This document shows positions 17,230 to 26,909 of a stretch of DNA of 33,035 bases, piece after piece. Source of the stretch: [Limnothrix rosea] IAM M-220 (GTDB lineage: Bacteria; Cyanobacteriota; Cyanobacteriia; Cyanobacteriales; MRBY01). Position numbers and translations under genes: made by a program. The notes under the pieces were generated by a model that did not search any database, was not told where the DNA came from, and worked only from the letters and a program-made list of their open reading frames with translations. Position 1 is the first letter of the stretch. Each line of letters opens with the position of its first letter. Location: positions 103,259-136,293 of the forward strand of contig NZ_MRBY01000003.1 of the NCBI RefSeq assembly GCF_001904615.1. Direction: 5' to 3'.

Positions 17230-17913
17230 ATGAGCAATAAGCGTTATCAAGGCAAGATAGTTCGATGGAAAGATGATCGCGGGTTTGGATTTATCCAAAC
17301 TAATGGCATCAAAAAAGATATTTTTCTCCATATCAGTGCTCTTCAAGGAGCATCGCACCGCCCAAAAGCTGGTGACATTATTTACTTCGACCTAAAAAGA
17401 GAATCGGACGGTAAATACAAAGCTGTTAACGCAAGCTTTACCCCAATGGCTCCTGTTCGACAGAAAAAAAATTTTCACAAACAACCTCAACAACGCAATT
17501 TAAAATCAACTACTTCAAGCCGCACCTCATATCAACGCTCTAGGCAGCCATTTTCTCGCTCTAACTCCAAAACACCGCAGCTTCTTAATGCAGTAATAAT
17601 CGGCTTACTTCTAGCAGGAGTCGTCATCGGTGTTCCAAAATTTTTAGAATCTCAGTCGAGACAAACTGCCATTTCTAATCAAAGCTCAGCACCAATTCGT
17701 CCAGAACAAAGTCGCGACAACGCAAATTCTCAACCAACTCAAACTTGTAACATTAAAGGCAACATTTCCTATCCCGACGGCAAGAAGTTTTATCATAAAC
17801 CGGGTTATCAAGACTATGCGAAAGTCGAAATCTTTGAAAATGAAGGCGAAAGATGGTTTTGTAGCGAAGAAGAAGCGATTCGCGCCGGCTGGCAAGATGC
17901 TGCCAATCAATAA
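17230..17913 (+). CDS. Cold-shock domain, transmembrane segment and C-terminal sunset-like domain
   Basis: The 227 residues contain three parts. Residues 5-70 are a cold-shock domain with RNP1-like GFGFIQ (18-23) and RNP2-like DIFLHIS (30-36), which bind single-stranded nucleic acid. A basic, Ser/Gln/Arg-rich linker (75-116) leads to one membrane segment at 117-135. The C-terminal domain (172-224) begins CNIKGNIS and contains KFYHKPG, GERWFCSEEEAIRAGW, with Cys173 and Cys211. It resembles the 'sunset' domain found with thermonucleases and with cold-shock/DUF1294 proteins; here a single TM replaces DUF1294. Topology with the nucleic-acid domain inside and sunset outside is inference from the positive linker. 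Confidence 0.85.
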   Translation: MSNKRYQGKIVRWKDDRGFGFIQTNGIKKDIFLHISALQGASHRPKAGDIIYFDLKRESDGKYKAVNASFTPMAPVRQKKNFHKQPQQRNLKSTTSSRTSYQRSRQPFSRSNSKTPQLLNAVIIGLLLAGVVIGVPKFLESQSRQTAISNQSSAPIRPEQSRDNANSQPTQTCNIKGNISYPDGKKFYHKPGYQDYAKVEIFENEGERWFCSEEEAIRAGWQDAANQ

Positions 17914-17958
17914 AATTTAGATTTTCTGTTTACACACACCCTTAAAATTCTTCATCTT

Positions 17959-18153
17959 ATGAGTCTTAAAATTAAAGTGCCGACGATCGCCTGCGAAGTT
18001 TGCGGCAACACGATTACTAAAGCTATCGAGTCCCAGCAAGAAGATGCGCAAGTTTCCGTTGATGTGACCAATAAAATCGTTACAGTAGACACTTCTGCTA
18101 CGGAAGCTGAAATCAAGTCAATTATTGTTGAGTCAGGTCATACACCCGAATAG
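17959..18153 (+). CDS. atx1: Copper chaperone, Atx1-like HMA domain
   Basis: This 64-residue soluble heavy-metal-associated domain has metal ligands Cys12 and Cys15 in TIACEVCG and a His at position 61 in SGHTPE. The same three positions, the VPTIACE opening and the 64-residue length are those I recall for ScAtx1 of Synechocystis, which passes Cu(I) to the thylakoid copper ATPases CtaA and PacS for plastocyanin supply. Function is therefore transferred from a close relative. The ATPases are not in this window. The next gene, a cation channel, starts about 20 bp after its stop. Confidence 0.9.
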   Translation: MSLKIKVPTIACEVCGNTITKAIESQQEDAQVSVDVTNKIVTVDTSATEAEIKSIIVESGHTPE

Positions 18154-18173
18154 CAAGTCCCAAATCAGAACAG

Positions 18174-18968
18174 ATGACAAGTCAAACATCTTGGCGATTA
18201 ACCATTGGTCATTACCTCGACGACTTTGAGAGTCCTATCGGTCGCGGGATCAATATTTTCCTATGTGTTTTGATCTTCATTTCGTCGGGGATTTTCGTTG
18301 CCCAGACCTATGACTTACCGTCAGCTATTTCACAGATACTGTCCTATATCGACTACAGTATTCTGATTTTGTTTGCTGTTGAATATGTCGTTCGTTTTAT
18401 CTGTTCGGAAGAACCGGAGAAGTTTCCTTTTCGGTTTTTTTCCTTAATCGATTTGTTGGCGATCGCCCCACTATTTTTGGGTTTTTTAGATATTAGATTT
18501 TTCCGAATTTTTCGATGGTTTCGGCTGCTTCGACTCATTCGCTTTTTTCGCCTAGAAATCTCTATTTTAAATGTTAAGGCCAAAGATACGATCATTTTAA
18601 GTCGGATTATTCTGACGCTGTTTACGATTATTTTTATTTGTGCCGGCTTAATTTACCAAGTTGAACATACGGTTAATCCAGATACTTTTAAAAACTTTCT
18701 TGATGCTTTGTACTTCGCCGTTGTCACCATGACGACTGTCGGTTTTGGCGATAAAACCCCCATTTCCTCTGGCGGCAAAATTGTCACGCTACTCATGATT
18801 TTGACCGGCATTGCCGTTATTCCGTGGCAATTGGGAGACTTAGTACGGCAATTTATTAAAAGCACAACCCAGAAAGAAGTTGACTGTACAAAATGTGGTC
18901 TTGCCTTCCATGACCAAGACGCAAAATTTTGCAAACGATGCGGCACACTTCTTGAGCTAGACACTTGA
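18174..18968 (+). CDS. Voltage-gated-type potassium channel with C-terminal zinc ribbon
   Basis: The 264-residue membrane protein has a six-segment channel layout. S1 is at about 26-46 and S2 and S3 at about 60-105. An Arg-rich S4 (about 109-128, Arg every third or fourth residue) follows, then S5 (about 140-162), the pore helix with selectivity filter TTVGFGD (187-193), and S6 (about 202-226). The filter indicates potassium selectivity. A cytosolic tail ends in a zinc ribbon with CTKC (238-241) and CKRC (253-256). It follows the copper chaperone by about 20 bp, implying cotranscription. The ribbon may be a structural or metal-sensing module; the latter is speculation. Confidence 0.9.
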   Translation: MTSQTSWRLTIGHYLDDFESPIGRGINIFLCVLIFISSGIFVAQTYDLPSAISQILSYIDYSILILFAVEYVVRFICSEEPEKFPFRFFSLIDLLAIAPLFLGFLDIRFFRIFRWFRLLRLIRFFRLEISILNVKAKDTIILSRIILTLFTIIFICAGLIYQVEHTVNPDTFKNFLDALYFAVVTMTTVGFGDKTPISSGGKIVTLLMILTGIAVIPWQLGDLVRQFIKSTTQKEVDCTKCGLAFHDQDAKFCKRCGTLLELDT

Positions 18969-19067
18969 AGTTATTAATTAGCGACATTCCTAAATAAAAG
19001 ATCACCAAAAAATTGTCAGAAGTGGAGGTCATTTCTAAGATGAACTTACTACGTTTGCACTAAATAA

Positions 19068-19409
19068 ATGTCAATCCCTCTCACTCTAAATCTCCTGCAA
19101 GGTTCTGTTTCTTTTCGCTTCACCCCAGAGGCAGCCCAGGGCATCAAAGCTGAAATCGATATGCTGATGGCAAGTATGCGGGCGATCGCCGGCTCCTCCG
19201 CACCATCCCGCCCAGCCCCAAAAAAGCCCATGGAATACCAGCACACAGGCGATATTTTCCTTGAAATCTTCTGTAACCCCAACATTTACCCTAGCCCTTT
19301 CGCTGCAAAGGTTTTAATCACCCTCCGAGACGAACGCATTCGCCTAACCAGCGAGGCAGAACTCCCTCGGTTGTTGGAAGACCTTGACAATTACCTTGCC
19401 CAAGCATAA
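19068..19409 (+). CDS. Hypothetical protein, probably cyanobacteria-specific
   Basis: The 113-residue soluble protein has no signal peptide, membrane segment or domain I recognise. The N-terminal half contains two short amphipathic strands (LTLNLLQGSVSFRFT) and a helix (AAQGIKAEIDMLMASMRAIA). A Ser/Pro-rich spacer leads to a second strand-helix unit (AAKVLITLRDERIRLTSEAE). The ATG at 19068 is the first in frame, with no obvious ribosome-binding site. Neighbours on the same strand are the cation channel (about 100 bp upstream) and the phasin-like gene (about 100 bp downstream); their functions do not suggest a role. Confidence 0.65.
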   Translation: MSIPLTLNLLQGSVSFRFTPEAAQGIKAEIDMLMASMRAIAGSSAPSRPAPKKPMEYQHTGDIFLEIFCNPNIYPSPFAAKVLITLRDERIRLTSEAELPRLLEDLDNYLAQA

Positions 19410-19511
19410 CTAAGCCCTAGGATAAAGGCGGTTTTCAGAGCGTTGCGCTAGGCTAGCAAAAAGATGTTTATTTACTCGTCACTTTTTTGTAAAGAGCAGG
19501 AATAACCGCCC

Positions 19512-19892
19512 ATGAACACTTCCACTAATATTTTTGACATTGTCCAGAAAGGATTTCGTGTCACCGTTGGCGCTGCCGCAACCCTTGTCGAAACACTCCA
19601 AGATCCCCAGAAGAGGGATGTCACTATTACAGAATTTCGCGCCGAACTTCAAAATCGCGCTGCCGAATGGTCTGAGAAAGGTGAAATGACCGAAGCGGAA
19701 GCCCGTAAATTCCTTGAAAATATTTTCCAAAAAGATAGTGGCAAACCCGCCGGCGATCGCGAAGTGCCCACAGCAGCCGTTGAAGTGAAAGATTCAGAAC
19801 TAGAAGAAGAAATTCTAGTTTTAACAGAGCAAATCACCATGCTTAAAGCAGAATTAGCAGCTCTCCGCCAAGAGTCAAACCCAGAACAGTAA
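19512..19892 (+). CDS. Phasin-like coiled-coil protein
   Basis: The 126-residue soluble protein is nearly all helical. An N-terminal helix (NIFDIVQKGFRVTVGAAATL) precedes a polar helix with AEWSEKGEMTEAEARKFLE, a short disordered Gly/Pro spacer, and a C-terminal heptad coiled coil (LEEEILVLTEQITMLKAELA). This matches the small phasin/PhaF-like family found across cyanobacteria. True phasins coat polyhydroxyalkanoate granules, but no PHA genes are present here, so the name describes only the fold. AGGA lies 12 nt before the ATG. A likely terminator stands about 120 bp downstream. Confidence 0.72.
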   Translation: MNTSTNIFDIVQKGFRVTVGAAATLVETLQDPQKRDVTITEFRAELQNRAAEWSEKGEMTEAEARKFLENIFQKDSGKPAGDREVPTAAVEVKDSELEEEILVLTEQITMLKAELAALRQESNPEQ

Positions 19893-20008
19893 AAGTCTAA
19901 AGTTGCTCACAATGGAAATACTCTCTTTGGCTTGATTTCCCAGTTAGAAATCTCAGCTCAAAATTAAAAGTTGTTGTATTTCTTTTGTGGAATAATTTAT
20001 CAAACGGT

Positions 20009-20060
20009 ATGGGAGAATATTTTTTCTAGGCAAACTAGACCTAGTCGTTCTCCCATTTTT
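20009..20060 (+). terminator. Long hairpin terminator overlapping the 3' end of the convergent DUF4327 gene
   Basis: Outer arms at 20009-20017 and 20048-20056 pair perfectly over 9 bp, and inner arms at 20026-20030 and 20040-20044 over 5 bp. The plus-strand T-run continues to 20060. The 3' arm lies within the last codons of the minus-strand DUF4327 gene. It probably ends the transcript of the phasin-like gene. Confidence 0.6.
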
Positions 20061-20283
20061 CCGCGCTTAATAAATCTCCGATACAATCCCGCAGTAAATA
20101 GTCGCATCTTTCTAGCTCCGACTCCACGCTACTCCACTCACGGGGCGGAATAAATTCACAGAGACAATAGAGAGACTGGTTTCGCCGAACCAGATTTTGC
20201 TCAACTAGATTTTTCACTTCATCCCGAATTTGACCAAGGGATAGAAAAAAGGGATTTGAAAATGCAAGAGTAGAATCAATCAT
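20041..20283 (-). CDS. DUF4327 family protein, copy A
   Basis: The 80-residue soluble protein belongs to the cyanobacterial DUF4327 family. Recognisable blocks are IRDEVKNLVEQ, SLYCLCEFIPPREW, VESELERCDYLLRDCIGDL and the acidic WEND end. The frame is open upstream to 20355, but the extra 24 residues are an AT-encoded hydrophobic run without counterpart in copy B. The ATG at 20283, with GGAAAG about 6 nt upstream, aligns with the family start. It is paralogous to the gene at 20764-21012. The function is unknown; the conserved Cys and Trp residues suggest a structured small domain. Confidence 0.85.
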   Translation of the reverse strand: MIDSTLAFSNPFFLSLGQIRDEVKNLVEQNLVRRNQSLYCLCEFIPPREWSSVESELERCDYLLRDCIGDLLSAEKWEND

Positions 20284-20763
20284 GAATTCTTTCCAGAAAA
20301 GAAATAATAAAACGAAAAAATATATTAGGGCAGAAAGCAAAACCTCTATCAACAACCAAAGTCATTGCTATTGAAACGCAAGTATTGCTGATTGCATCAC
20401 TCAACCTGCAATATTTTATTTAACAGTTAACTCTTTCTCTTTTTTCTGATCTTAAGAAAGATTTTATTCATATAATTTAACGCCCCTTACACAGTATAAA
20501 CCGATATGAATGGCAACCTCTATTCTTTAGCGATGTTCTACCAAAATATACTTAGAAAAATACTCAAAAGAAAAATACTTAGAAAACCTAATATATTTTC
20601 ATTTTTACTTAAAATGCGTCTAGATATTTTTTGTAATCAATCTTTTTTTAATAAAGGATATGATAAAACCCCATTAGTATTTTCAAAGGTAAAGGGCAAG
20701 AAGGACTGATCTTCAAAAAAGGGAATGAGGTTATCAATTCATTTTTAAAAAGGCTTGTACTGA
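20284..20763. other. AT-rich spacer between the two DUF4327 genes
   Basis: This 480-bp stretch is markedly richer in A+T than its neighbours and contains no HIP1 octamer. It should hold the copy A promoter (minus strand). A TATAAT at 20472-20477 (plus) has no -35 partner. The only open frame of note, 20506-20709 plus, encodes a Lys-rich, low-complexity 67-mer that I do not consider a gene. Confidence 0.5.
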
Positions 20764-21012
20764 TTAGTCATCACTCCAACACTGGGCTGGATTTAAATCT
20801 GCAATGTGGTCTCTTAATAAAAAACCGTTACGCTCTAGCTCGCGTTCTACACAAACCCACTCGCGTGCAGGGATAAATTGACAGAGTACGTAAATCGGTT
20901 GGCGACAGTCAATTTTGCCCATCTCCACCAACTGACGAACTTCATCCTTTAGCATCTCAATGGAGAAATGTTTTCCCTGGTTAATTGTTTGAGGCATCGT
21001 AGCAATATTCAT
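20764..21012 (-). CDS. DUF4327 family protein, copy B
   Basis: The 82-residue soluble protein is the closer of the two copies to the family pattern as I recall it: LKDEVRQLVEMGKIDCRQPI, YVLCQFIPAREWVCVE, ELERNGFLLRDHIADL and the acidic CWSDD end. GAGAGG lies 9 nt before the ATG, a good ribosome-binding site. It is about half identical to copy A over the shared 70 residues. The pair lies on the same strand about 480 bp apart, too far for a typical operon, so each probably has its own promoter. The function is unknown. Confidence 0.88.
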   Translation of the reverse strand: MNIATMPQTINQGKHFSIEMLKDEVRQLVEMGKIDCRQPIYVLCQFIPAREWVCVERELERNGFLLRDHIADLNPAQCWSDD

Positions 21013-21195
21013 TCTTAGTTACCTCTCAACGGATGAAGAACTATGTGGTCACTATCTTACTTGAAAATACAAGGCATTGCCAGAGAAAAATGGCTGTATA
21101 TTTTAATACCTAAGTGAATTTTTCTTGATGGACTTTACAAAGTACTACGTTTTTTTTTGCTTTATTAATTAATTGTCATCTTTTGTTGGTACTTC

Positions 21196-22788
21196 TTAGA
21201 TGAACTCGGTATCTGCTGAAAGGTTTGCTTGGTCTGGATTCCAGAGTTGGGAACAGAGATAGTCTTGGGCGATCGCCATTTGAGCGTAGGCAAAAAGGCA
21301 GGGAATATGGCCTGCAAATGTCTGGACTATGTCTGGGAAAAAATAGGGTGTTCCGTAGCTAAGGATAGCCTGAATATCGACTTTTTTATTTATTTTTCGG
21401 AGCAGTTTTAGGGGCTGGGCTAACTTGCCAGTAAAGGGATTGCCTCGCGTAAAAATTTGCACAATTGTTAATGTAGCGGCGAGGTTATAGTCTTGCCAAT
21501 GGCTTAATTCAATAATCTTGGGCATAAAGCCATGGGACTGGGGAATGGCGATCGCCGGACAGTTGGGCTTGAGGAAATCACTTTTTAGGATCGAGTCAAC
21601 AATAATCAGGTTTTGCGCTGGGGATGCGGTGTGGGTGGGTAAAGGCTGGGAAATATTATTATGCCGACTGGAGTATTCAAGAATTTCTGTAATGATTTTT
21701 TGCGTTTGTTGTTCGGCGATCGCCTCGGGATAGGAAGAAATACTTTGCGAGGTCAGCTTTTGTTTTGCAGCCCAAATGCGCGTGACAGATTGTTTGAGAC
21801 GATCAAGGGTTAAACGACCAGACTGGATGGCTTTTTCAATGGCGGCGATCGCCCCACGGACATCGGGAGGCATCAGCAAAATATCGGCTCCGGCTTCCAA
21901 GGCAAGCACTGCGACTTCCGCAGGCTCAGCAAATTTAGTAACCCCCCCCATCATCAACGCGTCGGTCACAATCAATCCGTCAAAGGCTAATTTTTGCTGT
22001 AACAGATTAGTCAAAATTTCGGGAGAAAGGGTAGCGGGATATTTTTTATCTAAAGTCGGAATCATCAAGTGGGCTGTCATCACTGAATCGACTCCGGCGG
22101 CGATCGCCTCTTGGAAAGGTGGTAACTCAATCTTTTCTAAGCGTTCTAGTTCATGGGGAATTATGGGCAACGCCACGTGGGAATCCATTGCCGTATCACC
22201 ATGGCCGGGAAAATGTTTGGCGGAGGTCAGCACCGGATATTTTTTAACGCCTCGAATAAAGGCTGTGCCCAGTGCCGCAACCTCTTCCGGTGTTTCTCCA
22301 AAAGCACGGATATTAATGACAGGATTCTCAGGATTATTATTCACATCCATCACGGGCGCGAGTATCCAGTTAATCCCAATACTTAACGACTCTTTCGCAG
22401 TAATCTCTCCCATTTGCTCAGCGAGGGCGATCGCCCGTCGTCGATCCTTGCGATAAATTTCAGCCAAGGCCATGGGTGGTGGAAACCAACTTGTCCCCGC
22501 GAACCGTTGCCCGACTCCTTCTTCTATATCGGCAGCAATGAGGAGAGGAATATCAGCCCAATCTTGTAGCTGCTTTGTTTTGAGGGAAACTTCTGCCGCG
22601 CTTCCCCCCAATAAAATCACCCCACCCACAGACCAATCCTTGACCCATGTTTGGAGTGTATTTTGATCCGCTTCCCACTGGGGATAGAGGCGATCGCCAT
22701 CCAGCAAACAACCAGACGAGCGCACAACAATCAACTGTCCAATTAGTTGTCGTAACGAGAGGGAATCAATAGCAGGTAGCGCACCCAT
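21196..22788 (-). CDS. nagZ: Glycoside hydrolase family 3, beta-N-acetylhexosaminidase (NagZ-like)
   Basis: NagZ-type enzymes remove N-acetylglucosamine from cell-wall fragments during peptidoglycan recycling. The 530-residue protein has the GH3 barrel with the NagZ loop KHFPGHGDTAMDSH (about 191-204) that supplies the catalytic His/Asp pair, and the nucleophile Asp in IVTDALMMGG (about 276). At 530 residues it is longer than the 340-residue proteobacterial form. The extra C-terminal part (about 360-530) is an alpha/beta domain as in two-domain GH3 enzymes. There is no signal peptide, so it acts in the cytosol. It starts 7 bp after the rbfA stop, so the two are cotranscribed. A TTG at 22794 is better spaced from a GAGGAAG inside rbfA than this ATG. 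Confidence 0.9.
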   Translation of the reverse strand: MGALPAIDSLSLRQLIGQLIVVRSSGCLLDGDRLYPQWEADQNTLQTWVKDWSVGGVILLGGSAAEVSLKTKQLQDWADIPLLIAADIEEGVGQRFAGTSWFPPPMALAEIYRKDRRRAIALAEQMGEITAKESLSIGINWILAPVMDVNNNPENPVINIRAFGETPEEVAALGTAFIRGVKKYPVLTSAKHFPGHGDTAMDSHVALPIIPHELERLEKIELPPFQEAIAAGVDSVMTAHLMIPTLDKKYPATLSPEILTNLLQQKLAFDGLIVTDALMMGGVTKFAEPAEVAVLALEAGADILLMPPDVRGAIAAIEKAIQSGRLTLDRLKQSVTRIWAAKQKLTSQSISSYPEAIAEQQTQKIITEILEYSSRHNNISQPLPTHTASPAQNLIIVDSILKSDFLKPNCPAIAIPQSHGFMPKIIELSHWQDYNLAATLTIVQIFTRGNPFTGKLAQPLKLLRKINKKVDIQAILSYGTPYFFPDIVQTFAGHIPCLFAYAQMAIAQDYLCSQLWNPDQANLSADTEFI

Positions 22789-22795
22789 CGACAAC

Positions 22796-23182
22796 TTAAA
22801 CCGCTTCCTCGGATTCCAGCTCTTCCGGTTCTTTAATCTCCAGCTGATTAATCAAATTGATCATGCGATCGCCCTCTTCTAGGGAACGATCCTCAATAAA
22901 TAAAATTTCCGGCGATCGGCGTAACCGTACCCGTTGCCCTAAGGTACGGCGAACAAACCCCTGACTGGCTTTTAAGCCCTCCATCGTTTCAGCACGCGCC
23001 TCTTCAGAACCATAGATACTGACAAAAACCTTTGCGTGCTGCAAATCACCCGACACCTCCACATCCGTAATGCTGACCATGCCCGCCCCGACGCGGTCAT
23101 CCTTAATATCCTGCACCAGCATCATGCTAATTTCCCGCTTAATGAGCGAAGAAACCTTAGATACCCGTCGATTATTAGCCAT
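22796..23182 (-). CDS. rbfA: 30S ribosome-binding factor A
   Basis: RbfA binds the maturing 30S subunit and assists 16S rRNA 5'-end processing, notably in the cold. The 128 residues contain the single KH-like fold with [20 protein letters not shown] at the N-terminus, the strand [20 protein letters not shown], and [20 protein letters not shown]. An acidic tail follows. A near-perfect GGAGG lies 8 nt before the ATG. It heads the rbfA-nagZ pair and is divergent from enolase. Confidence 0.95.
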   Translation of the reverse strand: MANNRRVSKVSSLIKREISMMLVQDIKDDRVGAGMVSITDVEVSGDLQHAKVFVSIYGSEEARAETMEGLKASQGFVRRTLGQRVRLRRSPEILFIEDRSLEEGDRMINLINQLEIKEPEELESEEAV

Positions 23183-24797
<1,615 letters not shown>

Positions 24798-24825
24798 ATT
24801 TTTCTCGTTAGAGAATTCAGTAAAT

Positions 24826-24857
24826 AAAGATCTCAGTGTTTGCTGGGGTCTTTTTTT
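24826..24857 (+). terminator. Intrinsic terminator of eno
   Basis: Arms 24826-24836 and 24843-24853 form an 11-bp stem with two G-U pairs and a 6-nt loop. The T-run extends to 24857. Confidence 0.75.
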
Positions 24858-24938
24858 GTTGGGATGGCGATCGCCACCATTTTTTCGAGACCGGCAATGT
24901 TTTAGGCTAGAGCTAGAGAACTATGACTTTCAACCTAG

Positions 24939-25232
24939 ATGCGGGTATTTATCCAAGACGACATTCTCTGTATCGACAAAGACGATGTGCCAGCCTTTAA
25001 AAAAGGTGGATCGGTGGTTCGAAATAGCTACTTTTGGGCGCTAAAATCTATTTCCTGTTATGCCCCTCGCGAGGGAAATTGGGAATTTGATCAAGAAGTT
25101 TGGGTTGCCCTCGCAAGGATGCTCATGGCTTTTACCGAATCTGGCTATCTCGGCTATTCGGAAACCTGCCTCAAATTTCCTGAGGATACGCCCATTCCCG
25201 ATGTCTTACGCTCGGTGTCTAGTTACTTGTAG
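24939..25232 (+). CDS. Hypothetical protein (97 aa)
   Basis: The 97-residue soluble protein has three cysteines and many aromatic residues (NSYFWALKSISCYAP, GYLGYSETCLKF). I do not recognise a family. The pattern of short strand, helix (VWVALARMLMAF) and acidic loop looks like a small folded domain rather than a spurious frame, and codon use resembles the neighbours. The start ATG has no clear ribosome-binding site. It converges with the SpoIID-domain gene after 23 bp, and eno's terminator lies about 80 bp upstream, so it needs its own promoter in that gap. Confidence 0.6.
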   Translation: MRVFIQDDILCIDKDDVPAFKKGGSVVRNSYFWALKSISCYAPREGNWEFDQEVWVALARMLMAFTESGYLGYSETCLKFPEDTPIPDVLRSVSSYL

Positions 25233-25255
25233 GACTTTGTAGCACTACGCAAGTT

Positions 25256-26839
25256 TTATTCCATTTCCTCCCAAAAAACGATGGAGTCGTTTAAAGGCTG
25301 CAAGGTCGTGCCGGGATAATAAAATTCGAGGATTTTAGCAGCAGACCAACCCAGATTAGCGAGATTGTAGGACCCAAATTGACTCATACCCACGCCGTGA
25401 CCAAAACCACCACCAACAAAGGTATAGCCTGTAATTTGTTGTTGGGCATTTTTCATTGGTTGGAGATAAAACAAGGTGCTGCGTGGTGGCCCTAGAGCAC
25501 TACGAATTTCATTTTTTAGCAGTTTGACAATGCCTTTGTCTGTGGTGACATCCAATTCGAGTACCCGGCCTGAGGGCGATCGCCGCATAATTTCTAATTT
25601 CTGAACAGATTTAATCCCTTCGAGCGGATGCTGGGTTTTTTCGAGATATTTTTGCAGCGTTGTTGCCAGCTCTTGAAGGGTAGCAGAACGTTCCCAGCGG
25701 AAGGGGCTTCGGCCAGTCTCATTGAAGCCTTCATTTAGGGCAATAAATTTTCTAAAGGTTTGTTCATCGGCTAAAGAGGTTGCCCCCAGATCCCACACTT
25801 GGTTGGGAGAATCAATCACCGCTTTCAGATAGGGACGTTCCTCGCCATTCCAGACATCGCTAAAGGAGGCCGTTACGCCACCTGTTGTGGAGGAATATAG
25901 TGCATCCACCAATTCATTTTCGTAGGTCAAAACGAGTCCTTTGGTGCGGGCGATCGCCTGATCGATGCGACTCGTACTTCCTTCTAAACCTTTATAAACT
26001 TGGCAATGGACAGTGGCACACATTTCATAGTTGTCAGCCTTAAAACGCCGTAAATTACGGAGGGCATAGGTGCGTGCAATAATCGTTTGGGCTTCTACCG
26101 CGTTAGTCGGCGCGCTTTGGCCGATTTCGTAGGGCACAACGCCCCGTAAATAGGTCTCGATATCAACTTCGTTGACCAGAGTGTAAGTGCCGTAGGCATT
26201 GGGCTGGAGCTGGAGACGACCAGCAAAACGGCTTTGTTTGCCCCCGTCTTCTTGGATCGTAAATAAATTATTGCCTGAACGAATGGCGACATTGGCACGA
26301 TTGTAACGATAACCGCCCACCACAAAGGAGGCGATCGCCCGTTCTTGCCGCACCTCAGAACTTAAATAAGGCTCAGTAAATCCCGCCCGCTGTAAATCTT
26401 CTAGCAATAAACGTTTCAGGAGCGGCGTATTGTAAACCTCCCGATGTGCCCATACCTGCCAGCGACCCGGCTGGGTAATTTCCACTTCAATGCCGCGGGA
26501 TCGCCACTCTTTAGCACTATCTTCGGCCGTTTCAAAAGTGCCTTGATCACTCAGAACAATATGTTCCGACAACTCCGCTTCGGACAATGCGCGCGCCCCT
26601 AGGGTGAAAGTCACCTTGTCCGTCTCTAAAATCTGCGGCTGACCACCCGTTTCAATCTCAAGGGTGAGGCGATCGCCCGGCAAACTACCAACAGTTAAGG
26701 TATCAGACTCCTCTTCCCCAAAACGCTGCACAATACCGACTTTAATTTCAACATCCCTTGCAATAGCGGGCTGGGCTGCCAGCAAAGAAAAACCCGCCAC
26801 CATACCCATACCAAGTAGTACAGTCTTTGACTGAAACAT
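25256..26839 (-). CDS. SpoIID/LytB domain protein
   Basis: SpoIID-type domains degrade denuded peptidoglycan glycan strands or recruit such enzymes. The 527-residue protein has a Sec signal peptide (cleavage after PAIA, about residue 27) and is therefore exported. An N-terminal region of about 170 residues precedes the SpoIID core: VNEVDIETYLRGVVPYEIG, with the acidic Glu of the family, then AQTIIARTYALRN and a Cys pair in YEMCATVHCQVYKG. ALYSSTTGGVT and, near the C-terminus, GGGFGHGVGMSQFGSYNLA complete the family pattern. The ATG at 26839 is 12 nt after AGGAG; a TTG at 26851 touches that AGGAG and is unlikely. It lies 70 bp downstream of the CheA-like gene on the same strand. Confidence 0.9.
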   Translation of the reverse strand: MFQSKTVLLGMGMVAGFSLLAAQPAIARDVEIKVGIVQRFGEEESDTLTVGSLPGDRLTLEIETGGQPQILETDKVTFTLGARALSEAELSEHIVLSDQGTFETAEDSAKEWRSRGIEVEITQPGRWQVWAHREVYNTPLLKRLLLEDLQRAGFTEPYLSSEVRQERAIASFVVGGYRYNRANVAIRSGNNLFTIQEDGGKQSRFAGRLQLQPNAYGTYTLVNEVDIETYLRGVVPYEIGQSAPTNAVEAQTIIARTYALRNLRRFKADNYEMCATVHCQVYKGLEGSTSRIDQAIARTKGLVLTYENELVDALYSSTTGGVTASFSDVWNGEERPYLKAVIDSPNQVWDLGATSLADEQTFRKFIALNEGFNETGRSPFRWERSATLQELATTLQKYLEKTQHPLEGIKSVQKLEIMRRSPSGRVLELDVTTDKGIVKLLKNEIRSALGPPRSTLFYLQPMKNAQQQITGYTFVGGGFGHGVGMSQFGSYNLANLGWSAAKILEFYYPGTTLQPLNDSIVFWEEME

Positions 26840-26909
26840 TATTTTGGTCAACTCCTACGGCGATCGCCAATCATAGCTCTAAAAAACAATGACGACAAAA
26901 TCATCAAAT

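Noticed and set aside
20506-20709. Open frame of 67 codons in the AT-rich spacer, with a TATAAT 29 bp upstream
   Set aside because: The product is Lys/Phe/Ile-rich with locally repeated words, there is no ribosome-binding site and no -35 hexamer, and such frames arise easily in AT-rich DNA.
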